Shown piece by piece: positions 47,091-60,592 of a stretch of DNA of 64,000 bases. Position numbers and translations under genes: made by a program. The notes under the pieces were generated by a model. That model saw nothing but the letters and a program-made list of their open reading frames with translations, was not told where the DNA came from and ran no database searches. The stretch is taken from positions 286,198 through 350,197 of the forward strand of contig NZ_JGYS01000001.1 of the NCBI RefSeq assembly GCF_000741175.1. The letters run 5' to 3'. The DNA is from Bifidobacterium callitrichos DSM 23973. Lineage in GTDB: Bacteria > Actinomycetota > Actinomycetes > Actinomycetales > Bifidobacteriaceae. Every line of letters begins with the position of its first letter. Position 1 is the first letter of the stretch.

Positions 47091-47939
47091 TTATTCGGCC
47101 GGCTGGAGCGGGCCGTAGAAATAGCTGGCGGTGGCGCCGCCGTCCACGAGCACATCGGTGCCGGTGATGAACGCGCCGCGCTCGCTCATGAGCAGCTCGG
47201 CCACGTTGGCGATCTCGTCGGCGGTGCCGGGGCGTCCTGCAGGACACTTGGCGAACATGTTCTTGTAGAAGTCGCCGCGCGGTCCGTTGAATTCATCGAT
47301 GGCCAGCGGCGTGACGACGATGCCGGGGGAGATCGAGTTGAGTCGCGCGCCGCGCTCGCCCCACGCCACGGCCTGAGCCATCACGCGCTTCTCGTTGCAG
47401 CGTTTGGCCATTTGGTAGGCGTGCAGCGTGTCCGCGATGTTGCCGGGCTGCAGCATGTCGAGTTCGAGCAGCTCCTCGGTGGGTGTGGTGGCGAGCAGCC
47501 GGTCCTCCTCGGCTGTCAGCTGCTTCATGCGATGGCCGGATTGGCTGGAGATCGTCACGCCCACGCCTCCGGGGGCGATGATCTTGCCCACTTCCTCGAG
47601 CAGTACGGCCGTGCCGTACAGGTCCACGTTGAGAATCGTCTCGATGGACGCCTGGCTGGGGGAAACGCCGGCCGCGTTGACCAACATGGTGACGTCGCCG
47701 AGGGAGGTTGCCATGTTGATGAGTTTGGTGATGGACTCGCGCGAGGCGAGGTCCACGGTTTCGGGGCGGGCGTCGAAGCCGGCGTTCGTCATGGTCTGCG
47801 CGATGTCGGCGGCGTGGTCGGGGTTCTTGTCCGCCACGAGGATGGACATGCCGTATCCCATGCGGCGGGCGATGGCCATGCCGATCTGCCCGGCGCCGAC
47901 CAGGATCATGATGTCGCGAGTGGAATGGGGTGATGCCAT
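47091..47939 (-). CDS. Short-chain dehydrogenase/reductase (SDR)
   Basis: NAD(P)-dependent SDR oxidoreductase (282 aa). The nucleotide motif is MILVGAGQIGMAIARRMGYG (GxGxxG, rather than the classical TGxxxGxG). The catalytic Ser is in VTISSQSGHR and the Tyr/Lys in YQMAKRCNEKRV; a NAAG motif (VNAAGVSPSQ) precedes these. Between them is an unusually long stretch (about 30 residues, EEDRLLATTPTEELLE) that may be a substrate loop. The C-terminus TGTDVLVDGGATASYFY is typical. The gene is divergent from the LysR regulator at 48096, a standard regulator-target arrangement. Confidence 0.88.
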   Translation of the reverse strand: MASPHSTRDIMILVGAGQIGMAIARRMGYGMSILVADKNPDHAADIAQTMTNAGFDARPETVDLASRESITKLINMATSLGDVTMLVNAAGVSPSQASIETILNVDLYGTAVLLEEVGKIIAPGGVGVTISSQSGHRMKQLTAEEDRLLATTPTEELLELDMLQPGNIADTLHAYQMAKRCNEKRVMAQAVAWGERGARLNSISPGIVVTPLAIDEFNGPRGDFYKNMFAKCPAGRPGTADEIANVAELLMSERGAFITGTDVLVDGGATASYFYGPLQPAE

Positions 47940-48095
47940 GTTGTGGTCCTTTCGCTGTTGTCGGAGGGGATGACAGCAACGATAGGAGGGGTGAGAATGA
48001 ATAACAAATACGGCTGATTAATGAAATTATATAACTATAATGCATATAGTTTCGATTGGTGTGCCTTAAATCGGCGTGAGGACGGTGAAGTGAAC

Positions 48096-48992
48096 ATGGA
48101 ACTGCGGATATTGCGGAATTTCCTGACGGTGGTGGAGGAGGGCGGCGTGACCGCGGCGGCCGACGTCCTCCTCCTCAGCCAGCCGGCGTTGTCGCGGCAG
48201 ATCAAGGAACTGGAGGAGGAGCTGGGCTCGTCTCTGTTCGTGAGGGGCAACAGGGCGAGGGAACTCGAACTGACGGACGCCGGATGGCTGATGTATCGCC
48301 GCGCACAGGAAATCGTCGACCTTTCGGACCGTGCCAAAGCGGAGATCCTCGCCGGTCGTGTCATAGTCGGCGATGTGCGCATCGCCGCAGCCCAGAGCGC
48401 GGTGATGCGCGTCGTCGCCCGCGCGGCGGTGCTGATGCGTGAACGTCATCCGCGAGTCACCGTGTGCCTGCATGACGACTTCGGCGCCAACATCGTGGAA
48501 CGGCTCGACAGCGGACTTGCCGATTTCGGCGTGCTCGTACAGCCGGTGGACATGGGCCGGTATGGGTCACTGCCATTGCCGGGAGGTGATCCGATGGGAT
48601 TGCTCATGCGACATGACCATCCGTTCGCCTCCCGGACGGCGGTCACCGCGAAAGACCTCGAGGAGGTGCCGCTGATTATGCCGAAAGGAGTGCTCGGTCG
48701 GGGCGATCTGTCCGGTTGGCTCGGACGGTACGCCAAGCGCATCAATGTGGTCGGCACCATGAATCTGATGTACAACGCCAGCTGCTTCGTGCGGGAGGGT
48801 TTCGCCTGCGCCGTGGGGCCACAGGACATGGTCGATACCTCGCCGGACAGCGGGCTATGCTTCAGACCATTTGAGCCGGCAGTATCCACGCGTCTCGCGA
48901 TCGCATGGAAGAACGGCCAGCCGCTGTCTCCCGCCGCAGAGGCGTTCCTTGAGGCTTTGCAGGACGTGCTGAAACCGAGACGGATGAGCTGA
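48096..48992 (+). CDS. LysR family transcriptional regulator
   Basis: LysR-type regulator (298 aa). The winged helix-turn-helix is ELRILRNFLTVVEEGGVTAA then LSQPALSRQIKELEEELG at residues 2-60, followed by the coinducer-binding domain. The longer frame to 48021 is not supported; the ATG at 48096 follows GACGGTGAAGTGAAC and gives the normal N-terminus. It is divergent from the SDR gene across about 155 AT-rich bases. It likely controls that gene, and by position perhaps also the flavin reductase that follows on the other strand. Confidence 0.9.
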   Translation: MELRILRNFLTVVEEGGVTAAADVLLLSQPALSRQIKELEEELGSSLFVRGNRARELELTDAGWLMYRRAQEIVDLSDRAKAEILAGRVIVGDVRIAAAQSAVMRVVARAAVLMRERHPRVTVCLHDDFGANIVERLDSGLADFGVLVQPVDMGRYGSLPLPGGDPMGLLMRHDHPFASRTAVTAKDLEEVPLIMPKGVLGRGDLSGWLGRYAKRINVVGTMNLMYNASCFVREGFACAVGPQDMVDTSPDSGLCFRPFEPAVSTRLAIAWKNGQPLSPAAEAFLEALQDVLKPRRMS

Positions 48993-49010
48993 CTATCCAC
49001 GCACCCATAT

Positions 49011-49044
49011 CATCACGGCATCGAGCCGGTTCAATGCCGTGATG
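49011..49044. terminator. Hairpin between the convergent LysR and flavin-oxidoreductase genes
   Basis: CATCACGGCAT (49011-49021) pairs perfectly with ATGCCGTGATG (49034-49044). There is no clear U-run, so its terminator role is only probable. Confidence 0.5.
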
Positions 49045-49106
49045 ACTGATATCCCTCATCCGCCGTGCGTACGACCGGTTGTTTCTCGGCTATCTGTCAT
49101 GGATGT

Positions 49107-50435
49107 TCACTGATGGCCCTTGCGGCGGCGAGGCGTCAGGGCCGCGGGGCCGTGCTTTCCGATCGCGAAGCACAGCGCGCGCAATCCGCCGATCCTCGGA
49201 TCGGGACGTAGCCCGCGTCCGATGCGGTTCATCTGCAGCTCGAACCAGCTGATGACGAGGATGCCGCCGAATGCACGGTCGAGCGCCTTGACTCCGGTCG
49301 TCACCCACGGCAGGTCCACGCTGCCGTCCCAACGGTCGCGGATGATCCGCTTCGGCAGGTCGGGCACGAGGGCCAGCGGGCGTGCGATGCCGATCATCTG
49401 CGTGATTCCCTCGTCGAGCGCGCGCTCCATGTCCCGCGCGTTGCGGAACCCGCCGGTCAGCGCCACCGGCACGGTGAGCTCGCCCTTGACGCGTCTGGCG
49501 AATTCGGTGAAGTACACGCCGCGCCTGCGGTCCTCGAGTGCGCCACTGTTGGTTTGGATGACCGGCTTCTCGAGTGTGCCGCCGGAGATGTCGATCAGGT
49601 CGACGCCGCGCTTCTCGAGCTGCTTCATGACCCAGATGGATTCCTCTTCATCGAAGCCTGCGAACGACCCGCCGCGATCGTCGATCTTTGCGGCGATCGG
49701 CACGTCGCTGGAGTTGAGTTTCACCGCGACCGGGAACTTCGGCCCCACCGCCGCGCGCACCGCGTCGAACACCTCGAACAGGAAGCGTGCTCGATGCTCG
49801 ATGTCGCCGCCGTATTCGTCGGTTCGCCGGTTGTCCTCGGGTGAGAGGAACTGGTTGATGAGGTAGCCGTGCGCCGCGTGGATCTCCACGCCGGTGAACC
49901 CGGCCTTCTTCGCGATCCGCGCCGTCGTGGCGAATCGGTGCACGATGTCGTGGATCTGCTCGACGGTGAGCGCGGTCGGTTCGGCGAAGAACCGTCCGTA
50001 GTCCCCTTCCAGTTTGCCGTCGCTGGGCGCGTACGGATGCTGGTTGATGGTGATGGGGGATTGGCGTCCTGGGTGGTTGATCTGCATCCAGCAATGGGCC
50101 CCGTTGCGGGTTCCCGCGGCGGCCCAGCGGCGCAGCATGTTCAGATCGCGTTCGTCCTCGACCGCGACGTTGCCGGGTTCGCCGAGCTGCGTGCGGTCGA
50201 CCATCACATTGCCGGTGACGAGCACGCCGGCGCCACCCTCCGCCCATGTGCGGTAGAGGCGGACGTGCCGTTCGGTCGGCGCGCAGTCGCGCCCGGCCAT
50301 CGCCTCGTTCATGGCCGACTTGTAGAAGCGGTTCTTCACCGTGACCCCGCAGGGCAGGGTGAGTGGCGTTGCGATCCCCGAGACGGTCCCCGAGGTGGTT
50401 CCGGGGTTGATTTCCGAAGTGCGGTCTGCGTTCAT
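49107..50435 (-). CDS. NADH:flavin oxidoreductase (old yellow enzyme family)
   Basis: FMN-dependent OYE-family reductase (442 aa). GVTVKNRFYKSAMNEAMAG is the N-terminal FMN loop, WMQINHPGRQSP and VEIHAAHGYLINQFLSPEDN are the diagnostic barrel motifs, and ALTGGFRNARDMERAL binds phosphate. There is no C-terminal 4Fe-4S and NAD domain as in 2,4-dienoyl-CoA reductases, so it is the short single-domain class with about 60 extra C-terminal residues. The ATG at 50435 follows GGAAAGGAACATC; the frame upstream of it is rejected. The gene is divergent from a TetR regulator. Substrates are probably activated alkenes such as enones. Confidence 0.9.
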   Translation of the reverse strand: MNADRTSEINPGTTSGTVSGIATPLTLPCGVTVKNRFYKSAMNEAMAGRDCAPTERHVRLYRTWAEGGAGVLVTGNVMVDRTQLGEPGNVAVEDERDLNMLRRWAAAGTRNGAHCWMQINHPGRQSPITINQHPYAPSDGKLEGDYGRFFAEPTALTVEQIHDIVHRFATTARIAKKAGFTGVEIHAAHGYLINQFLSPEDNRRTDEYGGDIEHRARFLFEVFDAVRAAVGPKFPVAVKLNSSDVPIAAKIDDRGGSFAGFDEEESIWVMKQLEKRGVDLIDISGGTLEKPVIQTNSGALEDRRRGVYFTEFARRVKGELTVPVALTGGFRNARDMERALDEGITQMIGIARPLALVPDLPKRIIRDRWDGSVDLPWVTTGVKALDRAFGGILVISWFELQMNRIGRGLRPDPRIGGLRALCFAIGKHGPAALTPRRRKGHQ

Positions 50436-50644
50436 GATGTTCCTTTCCTGTGTATGAACGTCCAAGTTTTTGCACTTGTCTAACTTCATCTGATCTGTAC
50501 GATAATCCATTTTTGGACATTTGCTAAATTCTGGACGATAGGTTAGGGTAAAGCCGTTGGCATCATTGGCAACACGCCGGCGTCCCCCGTGTCGTTGCCG
50601 ATTGGCCCCGAATGGATGAGTGAGAAAAACGAAATGGACGTGAC

Positions 50645-51241
50645 GTGAAAAAGGATCTGAATGCAAAACTCTCCCGCGGCGCGCTGCGCACGCTCGACGC
50701 CTTCTCCGGTGCGATGATGGACCTGCTGCGCACCAAGCCGCTCGCGTCGATCAGTGTCAACGAGCTGTGCGAACGCAGCTCGTATCCGCGCGCCACGTTC
50801 TACAACTACTTCGACGACCGCGATGATCTGCTGACCTATTGCTGGACCGCCCTGTCCGGAAAATCAAGGATCGGTGACCTCCAGTCGGCCGAGCCGGAGC
50901 GCCGTGTGGACCTCGCGCTCGACATGATGGCCGACATGCTCGAGGACAACGCCGCCCTGCTGCAGGAGGTGCTCGAGCACAATCCGGTCGACGGGCCGAT
51001 GTTCACCAGCCTGCGAGCCTTCATCACCGAACGCTCGCGAGACCTCATGCGCACCTGCGTCGACCGGGAGCGCCACGCGCTACCGGCCGAACTGATCGCC
51101 GATCACTATGCCAACACCTTGATGCTCGTGCTCGACTGGTCGTACCTGCGCGGGCACACGCTGACGCGCCCCGAACTGCATGACTATGTTCGCGCTCTGC
51201 TCGAAGGCGTGGAACGGCCGAAACTGCGAACCGCATTGTGA
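50645..51241 (+). CDS. TetR family regulator, divergent from the flavin oxidoreductase
   Basis: TetR-like regulator (198 aa). The DNA-binding domain is at residues 15-60: FSGAMMDLLRTKPLASISVN then ELCERSSYPRATFYNYFDDRDD, with the family's ATFYNYF end. The start is GTG at 50645, with AACGAAATGGACGTGAC upstream, which is a poor ribosome site; the ATG at residue 24 would delete the first helix. It is divergent from the OYE gene. The intergenic region has several short TGGAC/GTCCA repeats (50460-50545) that may be its sites. Confidence 0.85.
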   Translation: MKKDLNAKLSRGALRTLDAFSGAMMDLLRTKPLASISVNELCERSSYPRATFYNYFDDRDDLLTYCWTALSGKSRIGDLQSAEPERRVDLALDMMADMLEDNAALLQEVLEHNPVDGPMFTSLRAFITERSRDLMRTCVDRERHALPAELIADHYANTLMLVLDWSYLRGHTLTRPELHDYVRALLEGVERPKLRTAL

Positions 51242-51286
51242 ACGCGCTCAGCGCGCCGGGGTCGGTGAGTCGCGTAAAATTGGGTA

Positions 51287-51313
51287 TTGACTTTTTCGCC
51301 AATTCGGTATATG
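51287..51313 (+). promoter_or_regulatory. Possible promoter of gltBD
   Basis: TTGACT (51287-51292) and TATATG (51308-51313) are separated by only 15 bp. TTGG/CCAA arms (AATTGG at 51278 and CCAATT at 51299) flank the -35 box. Confidence 0.35.
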
Positions 51314-51416
51314 GACAGCGAAACGTGAACGATACACCGCGACGCTACGCTGTCAACAGCAATAAGCCCAAGAGTCGCGTCTCAACGCGCGCTCGCGAAT
51401 AATTGAGGTGATTTCG

Positions 51417-55988
<4,572 letters not shown>

Positions 55989-55989
55989 G

Positions 55990-57528
55990 ATGGGCGACCC
56001 GAGAGGATTCCTGAAAGTCCGCACCCGTAGGGAGTTGGCGGAGCGCCCCGTCCAGGAGCGTATCAAGGACTGGTTCGACGTCCACGCCGAATCCGGTCTG
56101 CAGCCGTGGACCACCGAGCAGGCAGCCCGCTGCATGGACTGCGGCACCCCGTTCTGCATGACCGGCTGCCCGCTGGGCAACCTCATCCCGGAGTTCAACG
56201 ATCTGGTCCGCCAGGAGCAGTGGGAGGACGCCTACCAGCGTCTGAGCCTGACCAACAACTTCCCCGAGGTCACGGGCCGCATCTGCCCGGCTCTGTGCGA
56301 ACAGGCCTGCGTGCTGGGCATTCACCAGCCGCCGACGATGATCAAGAACGACGAGTGCACGATCATCGATCAGGCGTGGGATCTCGACTACGTCAAGCCG
56401 ATGCCGCCGCAGCGTCTGACCGACCAGACCGTCGCGGTCGTCGGATCCGGCCCCGCAGGCCTCGCCGCCGCGCAGCAGCTCACGCGCGCCGGCCACACCG
56501 TCGTCGTCTATGAGAAGGACGATGCGCTGGGTGGCCTCATGCGCTACGGCATCCCGAACTTCAAGCTCGAGAAGACGCTCATCGACCGCCGCATCGAGCA
56601 GATGGAGGCCGAGGGCACCCGTTTCGAGACCAACGTCGAGATCGGCAAGGACATCACGTGGGACGACCTGCGCGACCGGTATGACGCGGTCGTCGTGGCC
56701 ATCGGTTCCCGCGTGCCGCGCGACATGAAGATCCCGGGCCGTGAGCTCAAGGGCATCCACTTCGCCCTCGACTTCCTGCCCGACGCCACCCGTCGCATCT
56801 ACGGCGTCAAGCCGGTCAACGACATCACCGCCAAGGACAAGCACGTCATCGTCATCGGCGGTGGTGATACAGGCTCCGACTGCCTCGGCACGTCGATCCG
56901 TCAGGGCGCGAAGGACGTCACCGTCCTGCAGATCATGCCGAAGGAGCCGTCCACCCGTCCGGACAACCAGCCGTGGCCGACCTTCGCCCGCACCTACCAG
57001 AAGACCACGTCGATGGCCGAAGGCGGCGAATACCTGTACTCCACCGACTCGGTGAACTTCATCGGTTCGGACGAGGAGCAGGGGCGCATCCACGTCGAGA
57101 ATTCCACCACCGCGGAGGGCTTCATCGCCGACGAGACCGGTCATGTCACCGGTTTGAAGGTCGTCTCCGTGGCCCCCGGCGAGAACGGTCCGTTCACCCG
57201 TCAGCCGGGCACCGAACGCGTGCTGCCCGCCGATCTGGTGCTCATCTCCGTCGGCTTCCTGCACCCGGACACCACAACGATGCTCGACCAGCTGCCCGTC
57301 GATCTCGACAAGCGCGGCAACATCGCCCGCAACGACAAGTTCGCCACCTCGCAGGACGGCGTCTTCGTGTGCGGCGACGCCGGCCGCGGCCAGAGCCTCG
57401 TCGTGTGGGCCATCGCGGAGGGCCGCTCCTGCGCCGCCGCCGTTGACGAGTACCTCTCCAGCGAGCACGTCAGCGAGCTGCCGGCCCCGATCACGGCCTC
57501 TCAGCGCCCGATGATGCTGCCGCGCTGA
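55990..57528 (+). CDS. gltD: Glutamate synthase (NADPH) small subunit
   Basis: Small subunit of GOGAT (512 aa) taking electrons from NADPH to the large subunit through FAD and 4Fe-4S clusters. Two N-terminal cysteine groups are seen: CMDCGTPFCMTGCP and CPALCEQAC. The FAD motif GSGPAGLAAA follows, and the NADPH motif is IGGGDTGSDC. The C-terminal GDAGRGQSLVVWAIAEGR is typical. The ATG at 55990 is preceded by GGAAGGAGCGCACTGAG, whose AAGGAG lies in the last codons of gltB. The operon ends at a strong terminator. Confidence 0.96.
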   Translation: MGDPRGFLKVRTRRELAERPVQERIKDWFDVHAESGLQPWTTEQAARCMDCGTPFCMTGCPLGNLIPEFNDLVRQEQWEDAYQRLSLTNNFPEVTGRICPALCEQACVLGIHQPPTMIKNDECTIIDQAWDLDYVKPMPPQRLTDQTVAVVGSGPAGLAAAQQLTRAGHTVVVYEKDDALGGLMRYGIPNFKLEKTLIDRRIEQMEAEGTRFETNVEIGKDITWDDLRDRYDAVVVAIGSRVPRDMKIPGRELKGIHFALDFLPDATRRIYGVKPVNDITAKDKHVIVIGGGDTGSDCLGTSIRQGAKDVTVLQIMPKEPSTRPDNQPWPTFARTYQKTTSMAEGGEYLYSTDSVNFIGSDEEQGRIHVENSTTAEGFIADETGHVTGLKVVSVAPGENGPFTRQPGTERVLPADLVLISVGFLHPDTTTMLDQLPVDLDKRGNIARNDKFATSQDGVFVCGDAGRGQSLVVWAIAEGRSCAAAVDEYLSSEHVSELPAPITASQRPMMLPR

Positions 57529-57555
57529 GCCGGTTCATTGGAATCCGGATCATAG

Positions 57556-57615
57556 CGAAAACCTCTGCGGTTGGGAACAGGCACTGGCAGTGCTCCCCAA
57601 CCGCAGAGGTTTTCG
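57556..57615. terminator. Long bidirectional terminator after gltD
   Basis: CGAAAACCTCTGCGGTTGGG (57556-57575) pairs perfectly over 20 bp with 57596-57615, ending in TTTTCG. The loop contains a second hairpin, GCACT-GGC-AGTGC. It separates gltD from the convergent response regulator gene. Confidence 0.9.
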
Positions 57616-57617
57616 TA

Positions 57618-58235
57618 TCATAGGATGTGCTCCTTGACGCAGATGCGAATAGCTTCGGCCCGGCTATGCACCCCCATTTTCCTATAGGCGTTATTCATAT
57701 GGGTTTTGACCGTACCTTCACTGACATGAAGCAGTCGAGCTGTCGAAGCCGTTGTTCGCCCTTTGAGATATTCGCGGAGTATCTCGATTTCTCTATCTGT
57801 GAGCATCATACGTTGGAAGTCAAGTGAACGTTCTTGCCAATGAGCGACTTCATCATTTCCGAGTATTTTTCCAATGAGCTGTACGTATTCCTGAAGTGGT
57901 GCCTCTTTACGGATGACTGCGTGAATGCCTGCCTTCATGAGTTCGTCGGTCGTATAGGTCAATTGGAATGCAGTCATTGCAAGAACCGGGATACCGATAC
58001 GTTGCAGATGCTCAGCCAATTCCTTTCCATCCATTTGGGGAATTTGAAGATCGGATAGGACAAGCATGGGTCTGGTCGTCAAGTTTTTGCAGAGGTCTAA
58101 AGCGAGCATAGGTTGATTGACGGACCATAGCATATGAAGAGGCGTAGATCGATCGGCAATCATGGATGTGAGTGCTTGAAGCACAAGCGGATCATTGTCT
58201 ACAACACCGATGGTTATGCAATCTGGAATAGACAT
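57618..58235 (-). CDS. NarL/LuxR-type response regulator
   Basis: Response regulator (205 aa) with a receiver domain (residues 8-125) and a LuxR-type HTH (140-200). The phosphoacceptor Asp is in LVLSDLQIPQMDGKEL, and the conserved Lys is in VIRKEAPLQEY. The HTH reads LTDREIEILREYLKGRTTAS then LHVSEGTVKTHMNNAYRKMG. The ATG at 58235 follows AAGGAGCTAACTCAC, located in the kinase gene's end, and the kinase stop is five bases away. It is probably activated by the kinase and may control the small exported protein gene at the head of the same operon. Codon use and base composition are AT-richer than the neighbours. Confidence 0.9.
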   Translation of the reverse strand: MSIPDCITIGVVDNDPLVLQALTSMIADRSTPLHMLWSVNQPMLALDLCKNLTTRPMLVLSDLQIPQMDGKELAEHLQRIGIPVLAMTAFQLTYTTDELMKAGIHAVIRKEAPLQEYVQLIGKILGNDEVAHWQERSLDFQRMMLTDREIEILREYLKGRTTASTARLLHVSEGTVKTHMNNAYRKMGVHSRAEAIRICVKEHIL

Positions 58236-58240
58236 GTGAG

Positions 58241-59398
58241 TTAGCTCCTTTGAGTAGTTGTAGTTGGCACTTCGATATAAATAGTCCATTCGTTGCCGTC
58301 AATGGCATAGGAAATAAAACCGCCAAAAGAATAGATATCATTACGCAGGAGAGTCAGTCCATTATCTGATTGATGTTGATTCATTTGCATTTGATCAGTA
58401 GATACACGGTTTGAAGAAAGAACGATGATTGAATCATCGGTGATTTCAACGGAAAGTGCGTACTCTTCCGGAGAGCCATGTTTGAGGATATTGCCGCCGA
58501 GTTCTCGAATGCAATTAATTATAAAAAGAACGTGTGCTGTGTCAAGTCCATTTGCATCTCCTATGAACTGCGGATGGCCTTTGAATCCGCATTCGTGGAG
58601 TTGACGTGCAATGGTTAGGTTCGTTCTTCTGATTCTCGTCGCAGGAGTTGACTGGATGATTTGGATATCAGAAGAGCATTGCTCACTTTGGAAGACTTGC
58701 TCCCTAAGTGGCAGTATCACTTGGCTTCGTAGTTGTTCCAGTACACTCTCCAAGGTTTCTGTCACACTGCTTAAATAGTTGTTTTGAGATTCGTTTGATT
58801 GGGAATTCAACTTACGTATTTCCAGTATTGCATATACGAGGTCATTGGCAATTGAGTCGTGAAGAATATGAAGCAATGCTAGCTGGTTCTTCCGTTGTGC
58901 TTCTTTCTCTTGCATTATTGATTGTTGACGCGCTTGATTAAGTCCGTATCGGAGTAGTGTACCAACGCACCATGCCATGCTGATTGGTTGCAATATGTAA
59001 GGAATTCCCTGTATTGCGGTCTGTATGACAACGAAAGGCGAAATTTGTTCAAGGATTAACAGAGACTGTGCTGCCGCTATGAATATAAGAGAGGTGGCAA
59101 TCTTTCCCCAGTGAAATGCAATGATGGTAATAGATAATAGAAAAGGGTAGGAAGATAACCAATAGGAATCTGTGCTCCCATAAAAAACAATACATGTAGC
59201 TAAAATGAAAAATGATGTGATAAAAGGGTAGAAGGGGAGTGCGATAAGCAATACTAGAATGACGGCATACTTGACGTGCTCCGACGTTGGTGGGTTAATT
59301 GAGTTGGACCAATCTACAATATGGAGCAACATGCAACATGCTGTAACAATGAGGTAAATTAGTTTTTGTCTCTTGAATAGTGACTTTAATGACTTCAT
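58241..59398 (-). CDS. Sensor histidine kinase (NarX/DesK-like)
   Basis: Membrane sensor kinase (385 aa). There are five or six N-terminal helices (residues about 12-150) with very short loops, so it probably senses the membrane or a hydrophobic ligand. The dimerisation/phosphoacceptor segment is LLHILHDSIANDLVYAILEI (HisKA_3-like; the canonical HDL motif is HDS here). The ATP-binding N-box appears as INCIRELGGNILKHGSPEEY, and a weak G-box region follows (DNGLTLLRNDIYSFGG). The second Asn of the N-box and the final G-box are diverged, so kinase activity should be tested. Low GC. The gene starts one base from the preceding small gene's stop. Confidence 0.85.
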   Translation of the reverse strand: MKSLKSLFKRQKLIYLIVTACCMLLHIVDWSNSINPPTSEHVKYAVILVLLIALPFYPFITSFFILATCIVFYGSTDSYWLSSYPFLLSITIIAFHWGKIATSLIFIAAAQSLLILEQISPFVVIQTAIQGIPYILQPISMAWCVGTLLRYGLNQARQQSIMQEKEAQRKNQLALLHILHDSIANDLVYAILEIRKLNSQSNESQNNYLSSVTETLESVLEQLRSQVILPLREQVFQSEQCSSDIQIIQSTPATRIRRTNLTIARQLHECGFKGHPQFIGDANGLDTAHVLFIINCIRELGGNILKHGSPEEYALSVEITDDSIIVLSSNRVSTDQMQMNQHQSDNGLTLLRNDIYSFGGFISYAIDGNEWTIYIEVPTTTTQRS

Positions 59399-59399
59399 T

Positions 59400-59735
59400 C
59401 TATCTGACCACTATTCTAGTTACCGTTCCAGAGATAAAAAAAGATCTATTTGGAATTAGCATTGTGGTATTAATCTTATTGTCAGCTCCATGCCAAGTGA
59501 CAGTGACGTTCCATTGGCCAGAATATATTCGACGGATATTATTCCATGAGCCGGTATACACCCCTTTTTTCGAAAAGCAGAATCTTCCATGTCCATATAT
59601 ACATGCGTCTCCTGCGGATGTAACGTTGTTGTATGAATACAGATAATGGTTTGAAGTAGATCCCATTTCTTGTGTAGTAGGGTAAGGGGTGAACGTGAGT
59701 ATCATTGAGGTAATGATGCTGATAATTATTTTCAT
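59400..59735 (-). CDS. Small exported protein of unknown function upstream of the sensor kinase
   Basis: Not recognised (111 aa). The N-terminus is a hydrophobic segment (MKIIISIITSMILTFTPYP), consistent with a signal peptide or a membrane anchor. The remainder is short, rich in Tyr, Asn, Trp and Thr, with one CIYGHGRFC pair (two Cys six apart) that could form a loop disulfide, and probably beta-structured repeats (GSWNNIRRIYSGQWNVTVTW). The ATG at 59735 follows TGAGGCACA. Its stop (TAG 59400-59402) lies just before the kinase ATG. Because the three genes are so close, it may be a bacteriocin-like peptide, a signal, or an accessory sensor protein; none can be chosen from sequence. Strongly AT-rich. 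Confidence 0.7.
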   Translation of the reverse strand: MKIIISIITSMILTFTPYPTTQEMGSTSNHYLYSYNNVTSAGDACIYGHGRFCFSKKGVYTGSWNNIRRIYSGQWNVTVTWHGADNKINTTMLIPNRSFFISGTVTRIVVR

Positions 59736-59767
59736 TGTGCCTCATGTAATTACTATTTTAGGATTTG

Positions 59768-59787
59768 CATGCTTATGCATGTGTCAA
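59768..59787 (-). promoter_or_regulatory. Candidate promoter and inverted site of the small-protein operon
   Basis: On the minus strand TTGACA (59787-59782) is a perfect -35 box, about 45 bp before the small gene. Directly after it the inverted repeat CATGC-TTAT-GCATG (59768-59781) overlaps the promoter spacer. No good -10 box at the right spacing is seen; TAAAAT at 59755-59760 is too far. Confidence 0.4.
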
Positions 59788-60083
59788 GAGTCAGATGTTC
59801 ATGTGTAATTGAAAAATTAAGATGGTGATGAGTATAATTTTTACTCATTTCCATTGCTGGTATATTTGTAGCTCGTTATTGTGCTTGTCTTGTTAAATAT
59901 ACATTTTCATTGTATCATAAGTTCAGACTGTTTAGAGTGTCCACTGGTCCGTCGTTTGATGCGATTTCGGATACGGCGTTCCACTTTAGATGGCTCTTCG
60001 GGTGTTTGTGTGGGTGTGGATCATTGGTCTGGGATAGTGACGTTTTTTGGACTTCGTTGTCTGAATGGTCGTCCTGAACGTTA
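59788..60083. other. AT-rich intergenic stretch between the two-component operon and the IS remnants
   Basis: No gene is supported. Composition falls sharply towards AT from 59740 to about 59930. GTGTCCACTGGTCCG at 59937-59951 marks a change back to higher GC and could be the worn end of an IS3-like element, but no partner end was found. Confidence 0.4.
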
Positions 60084-60542
60084 TCACATGTGTTTCAGGC
60101 GACGAGCCCGAGACAGCCCCGGTCCGAGTGGATGACGGGCGCCCGGCCGATCTCGCCCCTGTACGAGCTGTTGCGTTTCGCGCTTTTGAACACGGGCAAC
60201 GAGCCCGTGCATGGTCATCAGCCGCATGATCCGCTTCGCCGACGCGATGACGCCCGCGCTCCTGAGCTCCTGATGGATGCGCTTGTACCCGTATCGTCTC
60301 CTGCTGTTCTCGAACGCCTCGCGTACCAGGGCCAGCAGGTCACGGTCCCTGTCGGGCCGGTTCATGGGCTTCAACTGGTAGTAGTACGTGCTGCGCGCGA
60401 TACCGACCCGTCCCAGCAGGTCCTCGGCCCGGACGCCGTGCTCCTCACTGACGGCCCTGATCAGCGTCGCCTTTTCTCGGTTGGTCAGGTTGTCCGGGTC
60501 TGCGCCCGGCTTTTTTCCCACCAGCTCCGCGGACTTGCGCAT
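60084..60542 (-). pseudogene. IS3-family transposase OrfB, truncated fragment
   Basis: N-terminal part of an IS3-family OrfB. ELVGKKPGADPDNLTNREKA, VGIARSTYYYQLK and GYKRIHQELRSAGVIASAKRI, followed by MRLMTMHGLVARVQKR, are the helix-turn-helix and HTH_21 region found before the integrase core. After RVQKRETQQ the sequence becomes unrelated and ends, so the DDE catalytic core is absent. The frame continues upstream past the ATG to about 60570 (RHRLAIMRKSAELV), where OrfA should have been. It is a dead remnant. It lies in opposite orientation to the OrfA fragment next to it. Confidence 0.8.
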
Positions 60543-60592
60543 GATCGCGAGGCGGTGCCGTTTTCTTGGACTTGGTTTCCGGGAGGCGGACT

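Noticed and set aside
59400..59735. Lactococcin-972-like bacteriocin
   Set aside because: It has a leader and aromatic repeats and lies with a membrane protein, but the conserved Tyr/His pattern and immunity ABC genes of that family are absent.
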